A DNA stretch of 64,000 nucleotides from Streptomyces dysideae (lineage in GTDB: Bacteria; Actinomycetota; Actinomycetes; Streptomycetales; Streptomycetaceae), in assembly GCF_001514305.1 (NCBI RefSeq), contig NZ_KQ949096.1, positions 104,337 through 168,336 on the forward strand, read 5' to 3'. Below, in pieces: positions 36,167 through 44,360 of the stretch. Made by a program: the position numbers and the translations under genes. Position 1 is the stretch's first letter, and every line of letters starts with the position of its first letter. The notes under the pieces are model-generated. The model was not told where the DNA came from and searched no databases. It saw only the letters and a program-made list of their open reading frames with translations.

Positions 36167-37198
36167 CTACGCGACGGCGGGGGCCGCCGTGGATACGTCG
36201 GTGGAGTGGCCGGGGAACACCGGCTGCTCGGGGTCGATGTGGTGCGCGGCGTTGTTGACGGCGGTCGCCGCCTCCCCGAAGCCGACCGCGATCAGCCGCA
36301 CCTTGCCGGGGTAGTCGTTGATGTCCCCGGCCGCGTAGACCCCCGGGAGAGAGGTCCGCATGGCCGAATCGACCGGGATGTGGCGCCGGTGGGCGATGTC
36401 GATGCCCCAGCCGAGCAGCGGGCCGAGGTTGGCGGTGAAGCCGAGGGCCGCGATGATCCCCCGGCAGGGCAGGCGGTGCGTCTGCCCGTCGCGCCGGGTG
36501 ATCTCCACGGCCTCGATGTCCCCGCCGTCGCCGATGACCTCCGACAGCTCGGCTTCGGTGAGGATCTCCACGCCCGCGGCCCGTACGGCGGCCACGGTGG
36601 CCGGGTGCGCGCGGAAGGTGTCGCGGCGGTGGACCAGGGTCACGGAGGCGGCCAGCGGGTGCAGGGTGAGTGCCCAGTCGAAGGCACTGTCACCGCCCCC
36701 GACGATCACCATGTCCCGGCCCGCGTAGTCGTCCGGCCTGCGCACGAAGTACGCCGGCCCGGCTCCCTCGTACGCGGCGGCGGCCGGCAGAGGGCGGGGC
36801 GTGAAGGTGCCGATGCCGCCGGTGATGAGCACGGCCCTGGCCCGCACCCGCGCCCCTTGGTGCGTAGTCACGGTGAAGGTGCCGGGCCTGCCGTCGGCCC
36901 CGCGGATCCGCTCCATCGTCTCGGCCCGGTGTCCGAGCAGATAGCACGGGTCGTACGGTGCGGCCTGCTCCAGGAGCCGGTCCACGAGTTCGCGCCCCCG
37001 CACCGCCGGGAATCCGGCGATATCGAAGAGCTGCTTCTCCGGGTACATGGCGTTGATCTGGCCACCGGGCTCGGGCAGCGAGTCCAGCACGGTCACCGAC
37101 AGACCGCGGAAACCGGCGTAGTAGGCAGCGAACAGGCCGGTGGGGCCGGCTCCCACGATGAGCAGATCCGTGCTGTGATCCGCGGGGCACGGGGACAT
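36167..37198 (-). CDS. Thioredoxin-reductase-like ferredoxin-NADP reductase
   Basis: A 343-residue two-domain flavoprotein. The FAD motif is LLIVGAGPTGLFAAYYAGFR, the NADPH motif is VIVGGGDSAFDWALTL, and the second FAD motif is GVYAAGDINDYPG. There is no CxxC redox pair, so it is a YumC-type ferredoxin:NADP oxidoreductase, not a thioredoxin reductase. AAGGAGG precedes ATG 37198. It is encoded directly upstream of a 7Fe ferredoxin and most likely reduces it. The pair would feed an aryl-CoA oxygenase or reductase in a complete cluster. Confidence 0.9.
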   Translation of the reverse strand: MSPCPADHSTDLLIVGAGPTGLFAAYYAGFRGLSVTVLDSLPEPGGQINAMYPEKQLFDIAGFPAVRGRELVDRLLEQAAPYDPCYLLGHRAETMERIRGADGRPGTFTVTTHQGARVRARAVLITGGIGTFTPRPLPAAAAYEGAGPAYFVRRPDDYAGRDMVIVGGGDSAFDWALTLHPLAASVTLVHRRDTFRAHPATVAAVRAAGVEILTEAELSEVIGDGGDIEAVEITRRDGQTHRLPCRGIIAALGFTANLGPLLGWGIDIAHRRHIPVDSAMRTSLPGVYAAGDINDYPGKVRLIAVGFGEAATAVNNAAHHIDPEQPVFPGHSTDVSTAAPAVA

Positions 37199-37269
37199 GC
37201 ACGTCCTCCTTGATGCAGGGGGAAGAGAGTGACTTGCCGAGTGGCAGTCGCCGAGTGGCAGGGAGAACG

Positions 37270-37692
37270 TCAGCTTGATGTCGTCGGCGACGAGGGTGCC
37301 TCCGCCCAGGAACCGTCGCGGACCATGGCGCGCAGCACGTTGCGGCGGATCTTGCCGGTGGGCGTACGGGGCAGCTCGGGCAGCCCGATCACCCCGCGCG
37401 GGCGTTTGAAGGCAGCCAGGCCCTCCCGGCACCAGGCGACGAGGGCGTCCGGATCGACCTCACGCCCGGGCCTGGGCACCACGCAGGCGACCGGTTTGTC
37501 CAGGCCGTCCGCGTCCGGTACGCCGACCACGGCGACCTCGGCCACGTCCGGATGGGAGAGGAGGCGCTCCTCCACCTCGGCGGGCGCGACCCAGATGCCG
37601 CCCGCCTTGAGCAGGTCGTTGGTGCGGCCCATGCACGTGTAGGTGCCATCGGCGTTGCGGATGTAGGTGTCGCCGGTGCGCACCCAGTCGCC
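37270..37692 (-). pseudogene. C-terminal remnant of a benzoate-CoA ligase-type AMP-forming enzyme
   Basis: About 140 codons remain of an enzyme normally of about 520 residues. They encode the end of the large domain and the small C-terminal domain: GDWVRTGDTYIRNADGTYTC, then GRTNDLLKAGGIWVAPAEVE and the catalytic Lys region RTPTGKIRRNVLR. The WVSPxEVE-like segment and GRTNDLLK resemble benzoate- or aryl-CoA ligases. The frame is cut at about 37692, where an unrelated gene on the opposite strand begins in mid-sequence. No start codon or promoter remains, so it cannot be functional as it stands. Confidence 0.8.
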
Positions 37693-39407
37693 TTGCCGAG
37701 AAGGAGAAGAAGCCGCTTCTCCACGCGGCCCTGGAGAACGTCGGGTACGACGACCGGGCGCTCAAGGCCCTCCTGGCGATGGAGGAGAAGGGCGGCCCCG
37801 ACCACGCCGTGCTTGACGCCCTGATCGCCGGTGTGCCCACGGCCGACGAGGGCCGGCTGCGGGAGGCACGGCTGGAGGCCGCCGCGGAGGGCCCCGACCT
37901 CGACCGGGTCGGTGCCGCCGTCGACGCACTGCGGCACGCCCTCGCCGACGTCGACGACCTGAAGGGGACCGCGGCCGCCGACGCCCACAGCAGGGCCCAG
38001 CTGCTCCAGGCGGCCCTGAGGCACAGCGACCGCCACGCCGACGACACGGCTTGCCCGGTCTGCGGTACGGAACAGGTCCTGGACCGGGAGTGGGCCTCGC
38101 GCGCCGAGACGCAGATCGCCGCGCTGCTGCGCCAGGCCGAAGCGGTGCGCGAGGCCGAGGCCGGCCTGCGGACCGCGACGCGGACCCTGCACGACCTGAT
38201 CCTCCCGCCGCGGGAGGTCCCGGCCGTGCTCACCGACCCGTGGCGGAGCTGGAGCGCCTGCCGGCGGATCACCGACCCCGCCGAACTCGCCGAGCGCGCG
38301 CTCAAGGCCGCGGTGACCCTGGCGGACGCGTGCGAGGTCGTGGCCAGGAAGGCGCGTGAGGAACTGGCGGCCAAGGACGAATGCTGGCGTGCGGTCGTCG
38401 AGCTGCTGGCGGAGTGGACGAAGCTCTCCCGGCAGGCCGAGGCCGCCAAGCCGCGCAGAACGGAGATCGGCGCCGCCCTCACCTGGATCAAGAAGGTGAC
38501 GACCGAGATCCGCGACCTCCGGGTCGACGCCTTCGCCGACCACACGCAGCGGATCTGGGAGAAGCTCCGCCGCCAGAGCAGCGTCGACCTGAAGAACGTC
38601 AGCCTGCACGGCAGCGAGCGGGCCAACGTGCGCAAGCTGATCATGGATGTCACCGTCGACGACACCGAGGCCCCGGCCCTGAGCGTCATGAGCCAGGGCG
38701 AACTGCACTCGCTCGCCCTCTCCCTGTTCCTGCCCCGTGCCGCCACGGCCGACAGCCCCTTCGGCTTCGTCGTCATCGACGACCCCGTGCAGTCCATGGA
38801 CCCGGCGAAGGTCGACGGCCTGGCCCAGGTGCTCGACGAACTCGGCCGCGCCCGGCAGGTCGTCGTCTTCACCCACGACACCCGGCTCCCGCACGCCTTC
38901 CGCAGCCAGGGCCTGCCCGTGACCGTGCTGAAGGTGGAGCGCGGCGAGAAGTCCGCGGTGAACGTCACCTCCGAGACCGACCCGGTCAAGGTGGCCATCG
39001 ACGACGCCATGGCACTCGCCAAGACCGCCAACTGCCCCGACGCGGCACTGCGCAACGTCCTGCCGTCCCTGTGCCGCGAGGCCCTGACCAAGGCGATCGT
39101 CGAAGCGGCCTGGATCCGCCGGAGCCGCACCGGACAGCCCGCCGACCGTCTGCAGGCCGCCATCGACGAGACCGAACGCCTCATCCCGCTCGCGTCCTTC
39201 GCCCTCTTCGACGACGGTCTCGTCCACCCCGACGACGACGTCAGGAGCCGTCTGCGCGCCCTGTACGGAGGCGAGAGCACGATCCTGATCAGCCAGTGCC
39301 AGCGCGGTGCCCACCCCGAAGGGTTCCTCCCGCCCGACCCGGTCGCCTTCGTCAGGAAGGTCGAGGCCCTCGCCAACCGGATCCGCAAGCCGGAGGTGAA
39401 CGCCTGA
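37692..39407 (+). pseudogene. C-terminal half of an SMC/Rad50-like AAA ATPase with zinc hook
   Basis: About 571 codons are open, but the N-terminal Walker A domain is missing; homology-like sequence begins abruptly at the 37692 junction. Present are coiled-coil segments, a Rad50-type zinc-hook CPVCGTEQ, more coiled coil, then the ABC signature MSQGELHSLALSLFLPR. These are followed by Walker B GFVVIDDPVQSMD, D-loop, and switch His in VVVFTHDTRLP. Without Walker A it cannot hydrolyse ATP alone. ATG 37779 could act as a new start. It overlaps the next small gene (TGATG). Such ATPases occur in DNA repair and anti-phage systems; the family is not assigned. Confidence 0.75.
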
Positions 39408-39880
39408 TGCCCGCCACCCGCACGAGCGTCGGCACCGTCGCCGGACTCCTCGCGACCGCCGACAACCTCCTCACCGCGGGCCTGGGTGGCCCGCTGACCC
39501 CGGCCGGACGGGCCCGTGGCGCGGCCTACGCCCTGCGGATCGCCCTGGAAGCGACCGTCGACGCGGTTCTCACCGCCGAGGAAGCCGGACTCCGCCAGGT
39601 CACCATGCGAGCGAAACTGCTCTGCTTGCGCCACCACGCCGGCCCCGACCTGGCCCATCGCGTCAACGCCCTGTGGAGCGGGCTCAGCACGGGCTGCAAG
39701 TACCACCACGACGAGATCGGACCGAGCCACGCTCAGGTACGCGCCTGGCAGACAGCCGTCGAGACGCTCGTCACGGAGCTCGCCGCGCCGGGGACGGACC
39801 TGAACTTCCCTCAGCAGACGGGCACGCAGCGTCCGCAGGCTGAGGTGACGATGGCGGCTTACGACGGTGAGCACACGTAA
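39407..39880 (+). CDS. Small helical protein coupled to the truncated ATPase
   Basis: A 157-residue protein of unknown function, co-translated with the preceding ATPase gene by a TGATG overlap. It is all-helical by appearance: GTVAGLLATADNLLTAGLGG, ALRIALEATVDAVLTAEEAG, and a polar motif STGCKYHHDEIGPSHAQVRA. The helical pattern with a late basic/histidine cluster reminds me of HEPN-like or HEPN-adjacent helical bundles attached to Streptomyces AAA ATPases. That is a weak analogy and no Rx4-6H is clearly seen. It may be an accessory or toxin-like subunit. Confidence 0.55.
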   Translation: MPATRTSVGTVAGLLATADNLLTAGLGGPLTPAGRARGAAYALRIALEATVDAVLTAEEAGLRQVTMRAKLLCLRHHAGPDLAHRVNALWSGLSTGCKYHHDEIGPSHAQVRAWQTAVETLVTELAAPGTDLNFPQQTGTQRPQAEVTMAAYDGEHT

Positions 39881-40012
39881 GGGCCGGCAGCAACGGGCTT
39901 TGGCCCGCCGGAACTGCCGCGACGGCCGATAGGGTTTCGCGCTGATGCACCACGTCAGAAAGCTTTGCTGACCCCCTTCTTGGTCAGGACCAAGGCACTG
40001 TTGAGGAGGACT

Positions 40013-40267
40013 TTGGCCAAGCAGACCAAGGAAGATGCCGCTCCGTCGCGAGACTTCGCCGAGGAGATGGCCTCCCGGGCCTACGCGTTGCTGGCGGATC
40101 CCCGGACCTGGGAGCAGCCGAACGGACTCGTGCGGGAATGGGCCCAGCACGTGGCCGAGCATCCGGCCATTCCCGCCGAACTTCGAGAAGCGCGGCACGA
40201 CAGCATCCCGTGCCGCAAGCACTTGGCGGCGACACCCGGAGCAGGCTGCCCCGCGGCATCTACCTCC
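40013..40267 (+). pseudogene. Short unrecognised gene start fused to a thymidine kinase remnant
   Basis: TTG 40013 has a strong GAGGAGG upstream and opens 85 codons with real-looking composition: AKQTKEDAAPSRDFAEEMAS, then RAYALLADPRTWEQPNGLVR and EWAQHVAEHPAIPAEL. I do not recognise the family. At 40268 the frame passes without a break into thymidine kinase sequence, so the original gene is cut off there. It is probably a remnant, though a chimeric product could be translated until the stop in the shifted tdk frame. Confidence 0.5.
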
Positions 40268-40499
40268 GGCTCCCAGCGCCTGGAGGAACTCGCCGACCGC
40301 GTCGAGGTCCTCCAGGTCGAGGCCCTGTGCTGGTGCGGCTCCCGCGCCACGCACAACGCCCTCGATATGCGGCGAGATGGTGGTCGCGGGCGCCCAGGTG
40401 GTGGTCGGCGACGTGAACCAGGTGGGCGCCATCGGCTACGAGGTGCTGTGCCGCCGCCACCATCGCCGCCGGATGACCGCGGCCACGGCAGGGGCGTAG
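40268..40499 (+). pseudogene. Decayed 3' end of a second thymidine kinase gene
   Basis: The sequence starts at GSQRLEELADRVEVLQVEAL, continues CWCGSRATHNALD, then loses frame near 40367-40372. It resumes in another frame as CGEMVVAGAQVVVGDVNQ and EVLCRRHHRRRMTAATAGA with a TAG stop. It matches residues from about 125 onward of the intact thymidine kinase at 32278-32928, but with different codon choices typical of the surrounding host genes. The 5' two thirds are missing. It marks an old tdk locus, or a duplication, at the island end. Confidence 0.8.
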
Positions 40500-40614
40500 T
40501 GAGTGCTGGGCTGGGTTTCAGCCTGGTCGAACGGGCGCCGGTCCTCTCTGTATGCGGCGTGCTCTGGGCCGGTCGCGAGAGGGAACGAGAGTTCTTGGGT
40601 CGAATGAGTGACCT

Positions 40615-42309
40615 TTGCGGAGGATGCTCGTTGACTGCCGTGACGGGGATCTTCGGCCGGGCGGGGGTGAACGGGTGGGCGTGCTGCGGGAGTTGGCAGC
40701 GTCGTTCGTGGTGCCCGGTCCGTCGGGGGTGGCCGTCCGGGACCGGCTGCGGGTGAGCGAGTCGGATGCGGCGGTGCTGGCCGAGGTCGGTGTCTTCCTG
40801 GGGTCGCTGGCGGTGGGTGATCTCGCGGAGCGGTCCCGGCAGGGGCTGGAGCATGATGCGGCCTCGTGGGCGGTGCGCAAGCGGGCGCTGACGGGGAAGT
40901 CGTCGGCGCGCTGGGCGGGCAGTATCACCAAGGCCACCCACGACCAGTGGGCGCTGGCAAGGCGCGGACAGGTGACGCATCTTGAGTGGCTGCGCGCTCA
41001 GATCGCCGCGGTCGAGGCGCGGCTGACCAGGCCGCTGGGTGCCAAGGCCAACAAACGCGAAGGGCTGGCGCGCGGCTATGCCTCGCATGGTGAATGGCAT
41101 GCCAAGTCCCGCCGCCTGCAGACCCTGAAGGCGCGGCTGGCGGTGGTGGAGGCGGACTGGAGCGCGGGCCGGGTGCACGTGGTACGTGGCGGCAAGCGCC
41201 TCGCGAACACTCGCCACCACGTGGAGGCGGCCGGGCTGAGCGAGCAGCAGTGGCGGGAGCGGTGGCAGGCGGAGCGGATGTTCCTGGCCGCCGACGGGGA
41301 GTCCGGCAAACGCTTCGGCAACGAAACCCTCCGCATCACCGACACCGGGCAGTTCTCCATCAAGCTCCCGGCCCCGCTGGCCCACCTGGCCAACGCGCCG
41401 CACGGCCGGTACGTCCTGGACGCGACGGTAGCGTTCAAGCACCGTGGGCAGGAGTGGCTCGATCGGATCACGGCGAACTGGGCGGTGGCCTACCGCATCC
41501 ACCACGACACCGCGCGCGGCCGCTGGTATGTCACCGCCTCCTGGCAGCGCGCAACCGCCCCGGTCCTGCCGCTGGAGGCGGCGCTGGCCCGGGGCGTGGT
41601 GGGGGTGGACATGAACGACGACCACCTGGCCGCCTGGCGCTTGGATGGGCACGGCAATCCGGTCGGCGAGCCGCAGCGCTTCTTCTACGACCTGACCGGC
41701 ACCGCGGAGCACCGGGACGCACAGCTGCGGCACGCGCTGACCCGCCTGCTGCACTACACCCAGCGGTGCGGGGCGGTCGCGATCGCCATCGAGGACCTCG
41801 ACTTCACCGTTGGCACAAGCCGGGAGAAGCACGGTCGCAACAAGCGCTTCCGCCGGCTTCTATCCCGTTTTCCCACCGCGAAACTCCGCGCCCGGCTGGT
41901 GTCGATGGCCGCCGAGCAGGACGTCGCCATCGTCGCGGTCGACCCGGCCTACACCTCCCGGTGGGGTGCCCAGCACTGGCAGAAACCGCTGACCCCCCCG
42001 ACTCGCAAGATTTCCCGGCACGATGCGGCGAGCATCGCGGTCGGGCGACGCGCCCTCGGGTATCCGATCCGGCGACGGACGGCACCGCCCCCGCATCACC
42101 AGAGTGATGGTGCGGGGCATCGGACCGTCCAGGCCCGACCGGACACCCGATGGCGTGAGGAAACCCGCCGCCACCTGCCCGGACCGCGCACCGGATGCGC
42201 GCCGCCCGGTGGTGGATCGAAAGCGGGGGACCAGTGTGCCCAACACCGTTCGGGGCACGCGGCTGGGCATGGGTTCTGGCAACAGGACTCACTCCCGCTC
42301 ATTCTTTAG
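40615..42309 (+). CDS. TnpB-like RuvC nuclease (IS200/IS605 accessory family)
   Basis: About 564 residues, related to TnpB/IS605 OrfB proteins in the long actinobacterial clade. RuvC residues are intact: Asp332 in GVVGVDMNDDHLAAW, Glu393 in AIAIEDLDFTVG and Asp470 in SRHDAASIAVGRRALGY. The usual C-terminal zinc ribbon is not seen. After residue 480 the protein is low-complexity (HHQSDGAGHRTVQARPDTRW) and overlaps a strong inverted-repeat structure. No TnpA transposase is nearby, so it may be immobile or mobilised in trans. The start is uncertain: TTG 40615 or ATG 40624. It lies just after the tdk remnant and abuts the VOC gene end. Confidence 0.8.
   Translation: MRRMLVDCRDGDLRPGGGERVGVLRELAASFVVPGPSGVAVRDRLRVSESDAAVLAEVGVFLGSLAVGDLAERSRQGLEHDAASWAVRKRALTGKSSARWAGSITKATHDQWALARRGQVTHLEWLRAQIAAVEARLTRPLGAKANKREGLARGYASHGEWHAKSRRLQTLKARLAVVEADWSAGRVHVVRGGKRLANTRHHVEAAGLSEQQWRERWQAERMFLAADGESGKRFGNETLRITDTGQFSIKLPAPLAHLANAPHGRYVLDATVAFKHRGQEWLDRITANWAVAYRIHHDTARGRWYVTASWQRATAPVLPLEAALARGVVGVDMNDDHLAAWRLDGHGNPVGEPQRFFYDLTGTAEHRDAQLRHALTRLLHYTQRCGAVAIAIEDLDFTVGTSREKHGRNKRFRRLLSRFPTAKLRARLVSMAAEQDVAIVAVDPAYTSRWGAQHWQKPLTPPTRKISRHDAASIAVGRRALGYPIRRRTAPPPHHQSDGAGHRTVQARPDTRWREETRRHLPGPRTGCAPPGGGSKAGDQCAQHRSGHAAGHGFWQQDSLPLIL
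42077..42130 (+). other. Nested hairpin at the 3' end of the TnpB-like gene (omega-RNA or element-end candidate)
   Basis: Outer stem GGACGG/CCGTCC (42077-42082 with 42125-42130) encloses a GCCCC/GGGGC pairing and an inner CATCAC/GTGATG stem with a CAGA loop. TnpB guide RNAs typically derive from the 3' end of the tnpB gene and overlap its codons, so the position fits. The RNA itself is not shown. Confidence 0.45.
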
Positions 42310-43109
42310 GAACGGTTCTGGATCAGGGCGAAGAGGGCCCCTTCCAGGTCCGTCACCGTGGACACCCGGCCGTGGGCGGTGTCGTGCGGGGGCTTGCGGA
42401 TGTGGCCGCCCAGGTCGGCGACGCGGGCGGTCGTCTCGTCGAGGTCGGCCACTTCGAAGTACGTCATCCAGTGCGGGCCCCGGTCGCGGGGCAAGGAGTG
42501 GCCGACGCCGTGGATGCCGGCCACCGGGCGGCCCTTGATGTGCAGGGTCACGTAGTCGAAGTCGGCGGAGACGACGGGCTCTTCGTCGTAGGCGAACACC
42601 GTCTCGTAGAACTTGGCGACGCTCGCGGACTCGAAGGTCAGCAGCTCGTTCCAGGCGGGAGTGCCGGGTACGTCCGTGATGGCCGTGCCGAGGTGTGCCG
42701 CCGCCTGCCAGATGCCGAAGACCGCGCCGGACGGGTCCGAGCAGATCGCCAGCCGGCCGGCCTCGGCGGCGTCCAGCGGGCCCACCCCGACCGTGCCGCC
42801 GCACGACCGCACCGTCTCGGCGGTCAGATCCACGTCGTCCGAGGCGAGATAGGGCGTCCAGGCGATCGGAAGGTGCCGGTCGGGCGGCAGCTGGCCGATG
42901 CCGGCCACCTCCTGGCCGTCGAGGAGGGCCCGTACGTAGGGGTCGAGTTGCTGGAGGCCCGGCTGGAACTCCCAGCCGAACAGGGCCCGGTAGAAGTCCT
43001 GGGTCGCGGCCATCCCGTGCACCATCAGGCTCACCCAGCAGGGCGTGCCGGGTGCGTGCCGAGCGTGCGCTTCGCCGTTCAGGCCGGCCGACCCCCGTGC
43101 CTCGGTCAT
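42306..43109 (-). CDS. Two-domain VOC family protein (glyoxalase/bleomycin-resistance fold)
   Basis: A 267-residue protein with two tandem vicinal-oxygen-chelate domains. The first begins GTPCWVSLMVHGMAATQDFY, RALFGWEF. The second begins GTPAWNELLTFESASVAKFY, ETVFAYDEE. This tandem form is common in Streptomyces, where its substrate is unknown; members may be hydroxylases, isomerases or binding proteins. GGAGAGA precedes ATG 43109. The stop touches the end of the TnpB-like gene (4-base convergent overlap), so that element stopped right at the gene end. Confidence 0.85.
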   Translation of the reverse strand: MTEARGSAGLNGEAHARHAPGTPCWVSLMVHGMAATQDFYRALFGWEFQPGLQQLDPYVRALLDGQEVAGIGQLPPDRHLPIAWTPYLASDDVDLTAETVRSCGGTVGVGPLDAAEAGRLAICSDPSGAVFGIWQAAAHLGTAITDVPGTPAWNELLTFESASVAKFYETVFAYDEEPVVSADFDYVTLHIKGRPVAGIHGVGHSLPRDRGPHWMTYFEVADLDETTARVADLGGHIRKPPHDTAHGRVSTVTDLEGALFALIQNRS

Positions 43110-43407
43110 CGTCACTCTCTCCTCAGCCCCCTCGCGGTGGCCGTGTCGCTTCCGCTCTCCGGACCCCGTGCCGCATGCTCGCACCACCCGCGGGGCGGCG
43201 CGCTGCGGGCGCGCCGCCGCACGGTTGCCGGTGACCGGAGAATGCCCGGTGTGCGGGTTCCCGTCCGTTTCCGTGCGATTGCCGACGGATGTTGATCGGC
43301 TGTACAGCATGTGCCCGATCCCGTACGCCTCGTGATCGAGCCTGTCCGGCCGAGCAGAGTAGCCGGACATGGATGATGCGGCCACCCCGTGCGCGAGGAT
43401 GGTGGCC

Positions 43408-44259
43408 ATGAACGCCATCATCTCCGCAACCGAACTCGCGAGCGAGCTGGCCGGTCAGAATCCGCCAGTGCTGCTCGACGTCCGCTGGCAGCTGACCATG
43501 GCCAAGGCGGCCGGGGAGCCGCCGTTCGACGGCCGGGCCGAGTACGCGGCCGGGCACATCCCCGGTGCCGTCTACGTGGACCTGGACCGGGAACTGGCCT
43601 CCGCGCCGGGCACCCGCGGCCGGCATCCGCTGCCTGATCTCGCGGTCTTCGGGGCGGCGATGCGACGGGCGGGCGTGTCGGCTGGGACGCCGGTGGTCGT
43701 GTACGACGGCGGACAGGGCTGGGGGGCCGCCCGTGCGTGGTGGCTGCTGCGCTGGACAGGTCACCCGGACGTGCGGGTCCTCGACGGTGGGTTGCCGGTC
43801 TGGGAGGGGGAGTTGCCAGTGGACGTCCCCGAGCCCGCGGAGGGCGACTTCGAGCCGAAGCCGGGGGCGGTGGAGATGCTCGACGGGGACGGGGCCGCCG
43901 CGCTTGCCCGGTCCGGGGTGTTGCTGGACGCGCGGGCGGGGGAGCGGTACCGGGGTGAGGTGGAGCCGATCGATCCGGTGGGCGGGCACATTCCCGGGGC
44001 GGTGTCCGCGCCGACGAACGACAACGTGGGGGCGGACGGGCGGTTCCTTCCGGCGGAGGAACTGGGTGCGCGGTTCAAGGCGCTTGGTGCTGTGGAGGGG
44101 GCCGACGTCGGCGTTTACTGCGGCTCTGGTGTGTCCGGGGCGCATGAGGTGCTGGCGTTGGCGGTCGCGGGCATTCCGGCCGCGCTGTACGTCGGTTCGT
44201 GGTCCGAGTGGTCGTCGGATCCGTCGCGGCCTGTGGCTGTGGGGCCGGATCCTCAGTAG
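43408..44259 (+). CDS. Thiosulfate/3-mercaptopyruvate sulfurtransferase
   Basis: A 283-residue protein with two rhodanese domains. The inactive N-terminal domain contains LLDVRWQLTM and YAAGHIPGAVYVDLD. The C-terminal domain has the catalytic Cys loop VYCGSGVSGAHEVLAL, whose CGSGVS form is the type seen in mercaptopyruvate sulfurtransferases. It transfers sulfane sulfur to cyanide or thiols in the cytoplasm. ATG 43408 was chosen; ATG 43399 in frame, right behind GAGG, is an alternative. It is followed by a degenerate repeat tract and a terminator. Confidence 0.9.
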   Translation: MNAIISATELASELAGQNPPVLLDVRWQLTMAKAAGEPPFDGRAEYAAGHIPGAVYVDLDRELASAPGTRGRHPLPDLAVFGAAMRRAGVSAGTPVVVYDGGQGWGAARAWWLLRWTGHPDVRVLDGGLPVWEGELPVDVPEPAEGDFEPKPGAVEMLDGDGAAALARSGVLLDARAGERYRGEVEPIDPVGGHIPGAVSAPTNDNVGADGRFLPAEELGARFKALGAVEGADVGVYCGSGVSGAHEVLALAVAGIPAALYVGSWSEWSSDPSRPVAVGPDPQ

Positions 44260-44360
44260 CCCGGCGGCGTGAGGGCTGGGGGAGGGCGGGTCGCGCGGCC
44301 CGGCCCTATCGGGGTGCCGCCTCTCCTTGGGACGGGCGCCGCCCCAAGCGGCACGACTGC

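Noticed and set aside
36143..37213. A 356-codon plus-strand frame opposite the ferredoxin reductase
   Set aside because: It is antisense to a flavoprotein with clear motifs and its product is compositionally biased.
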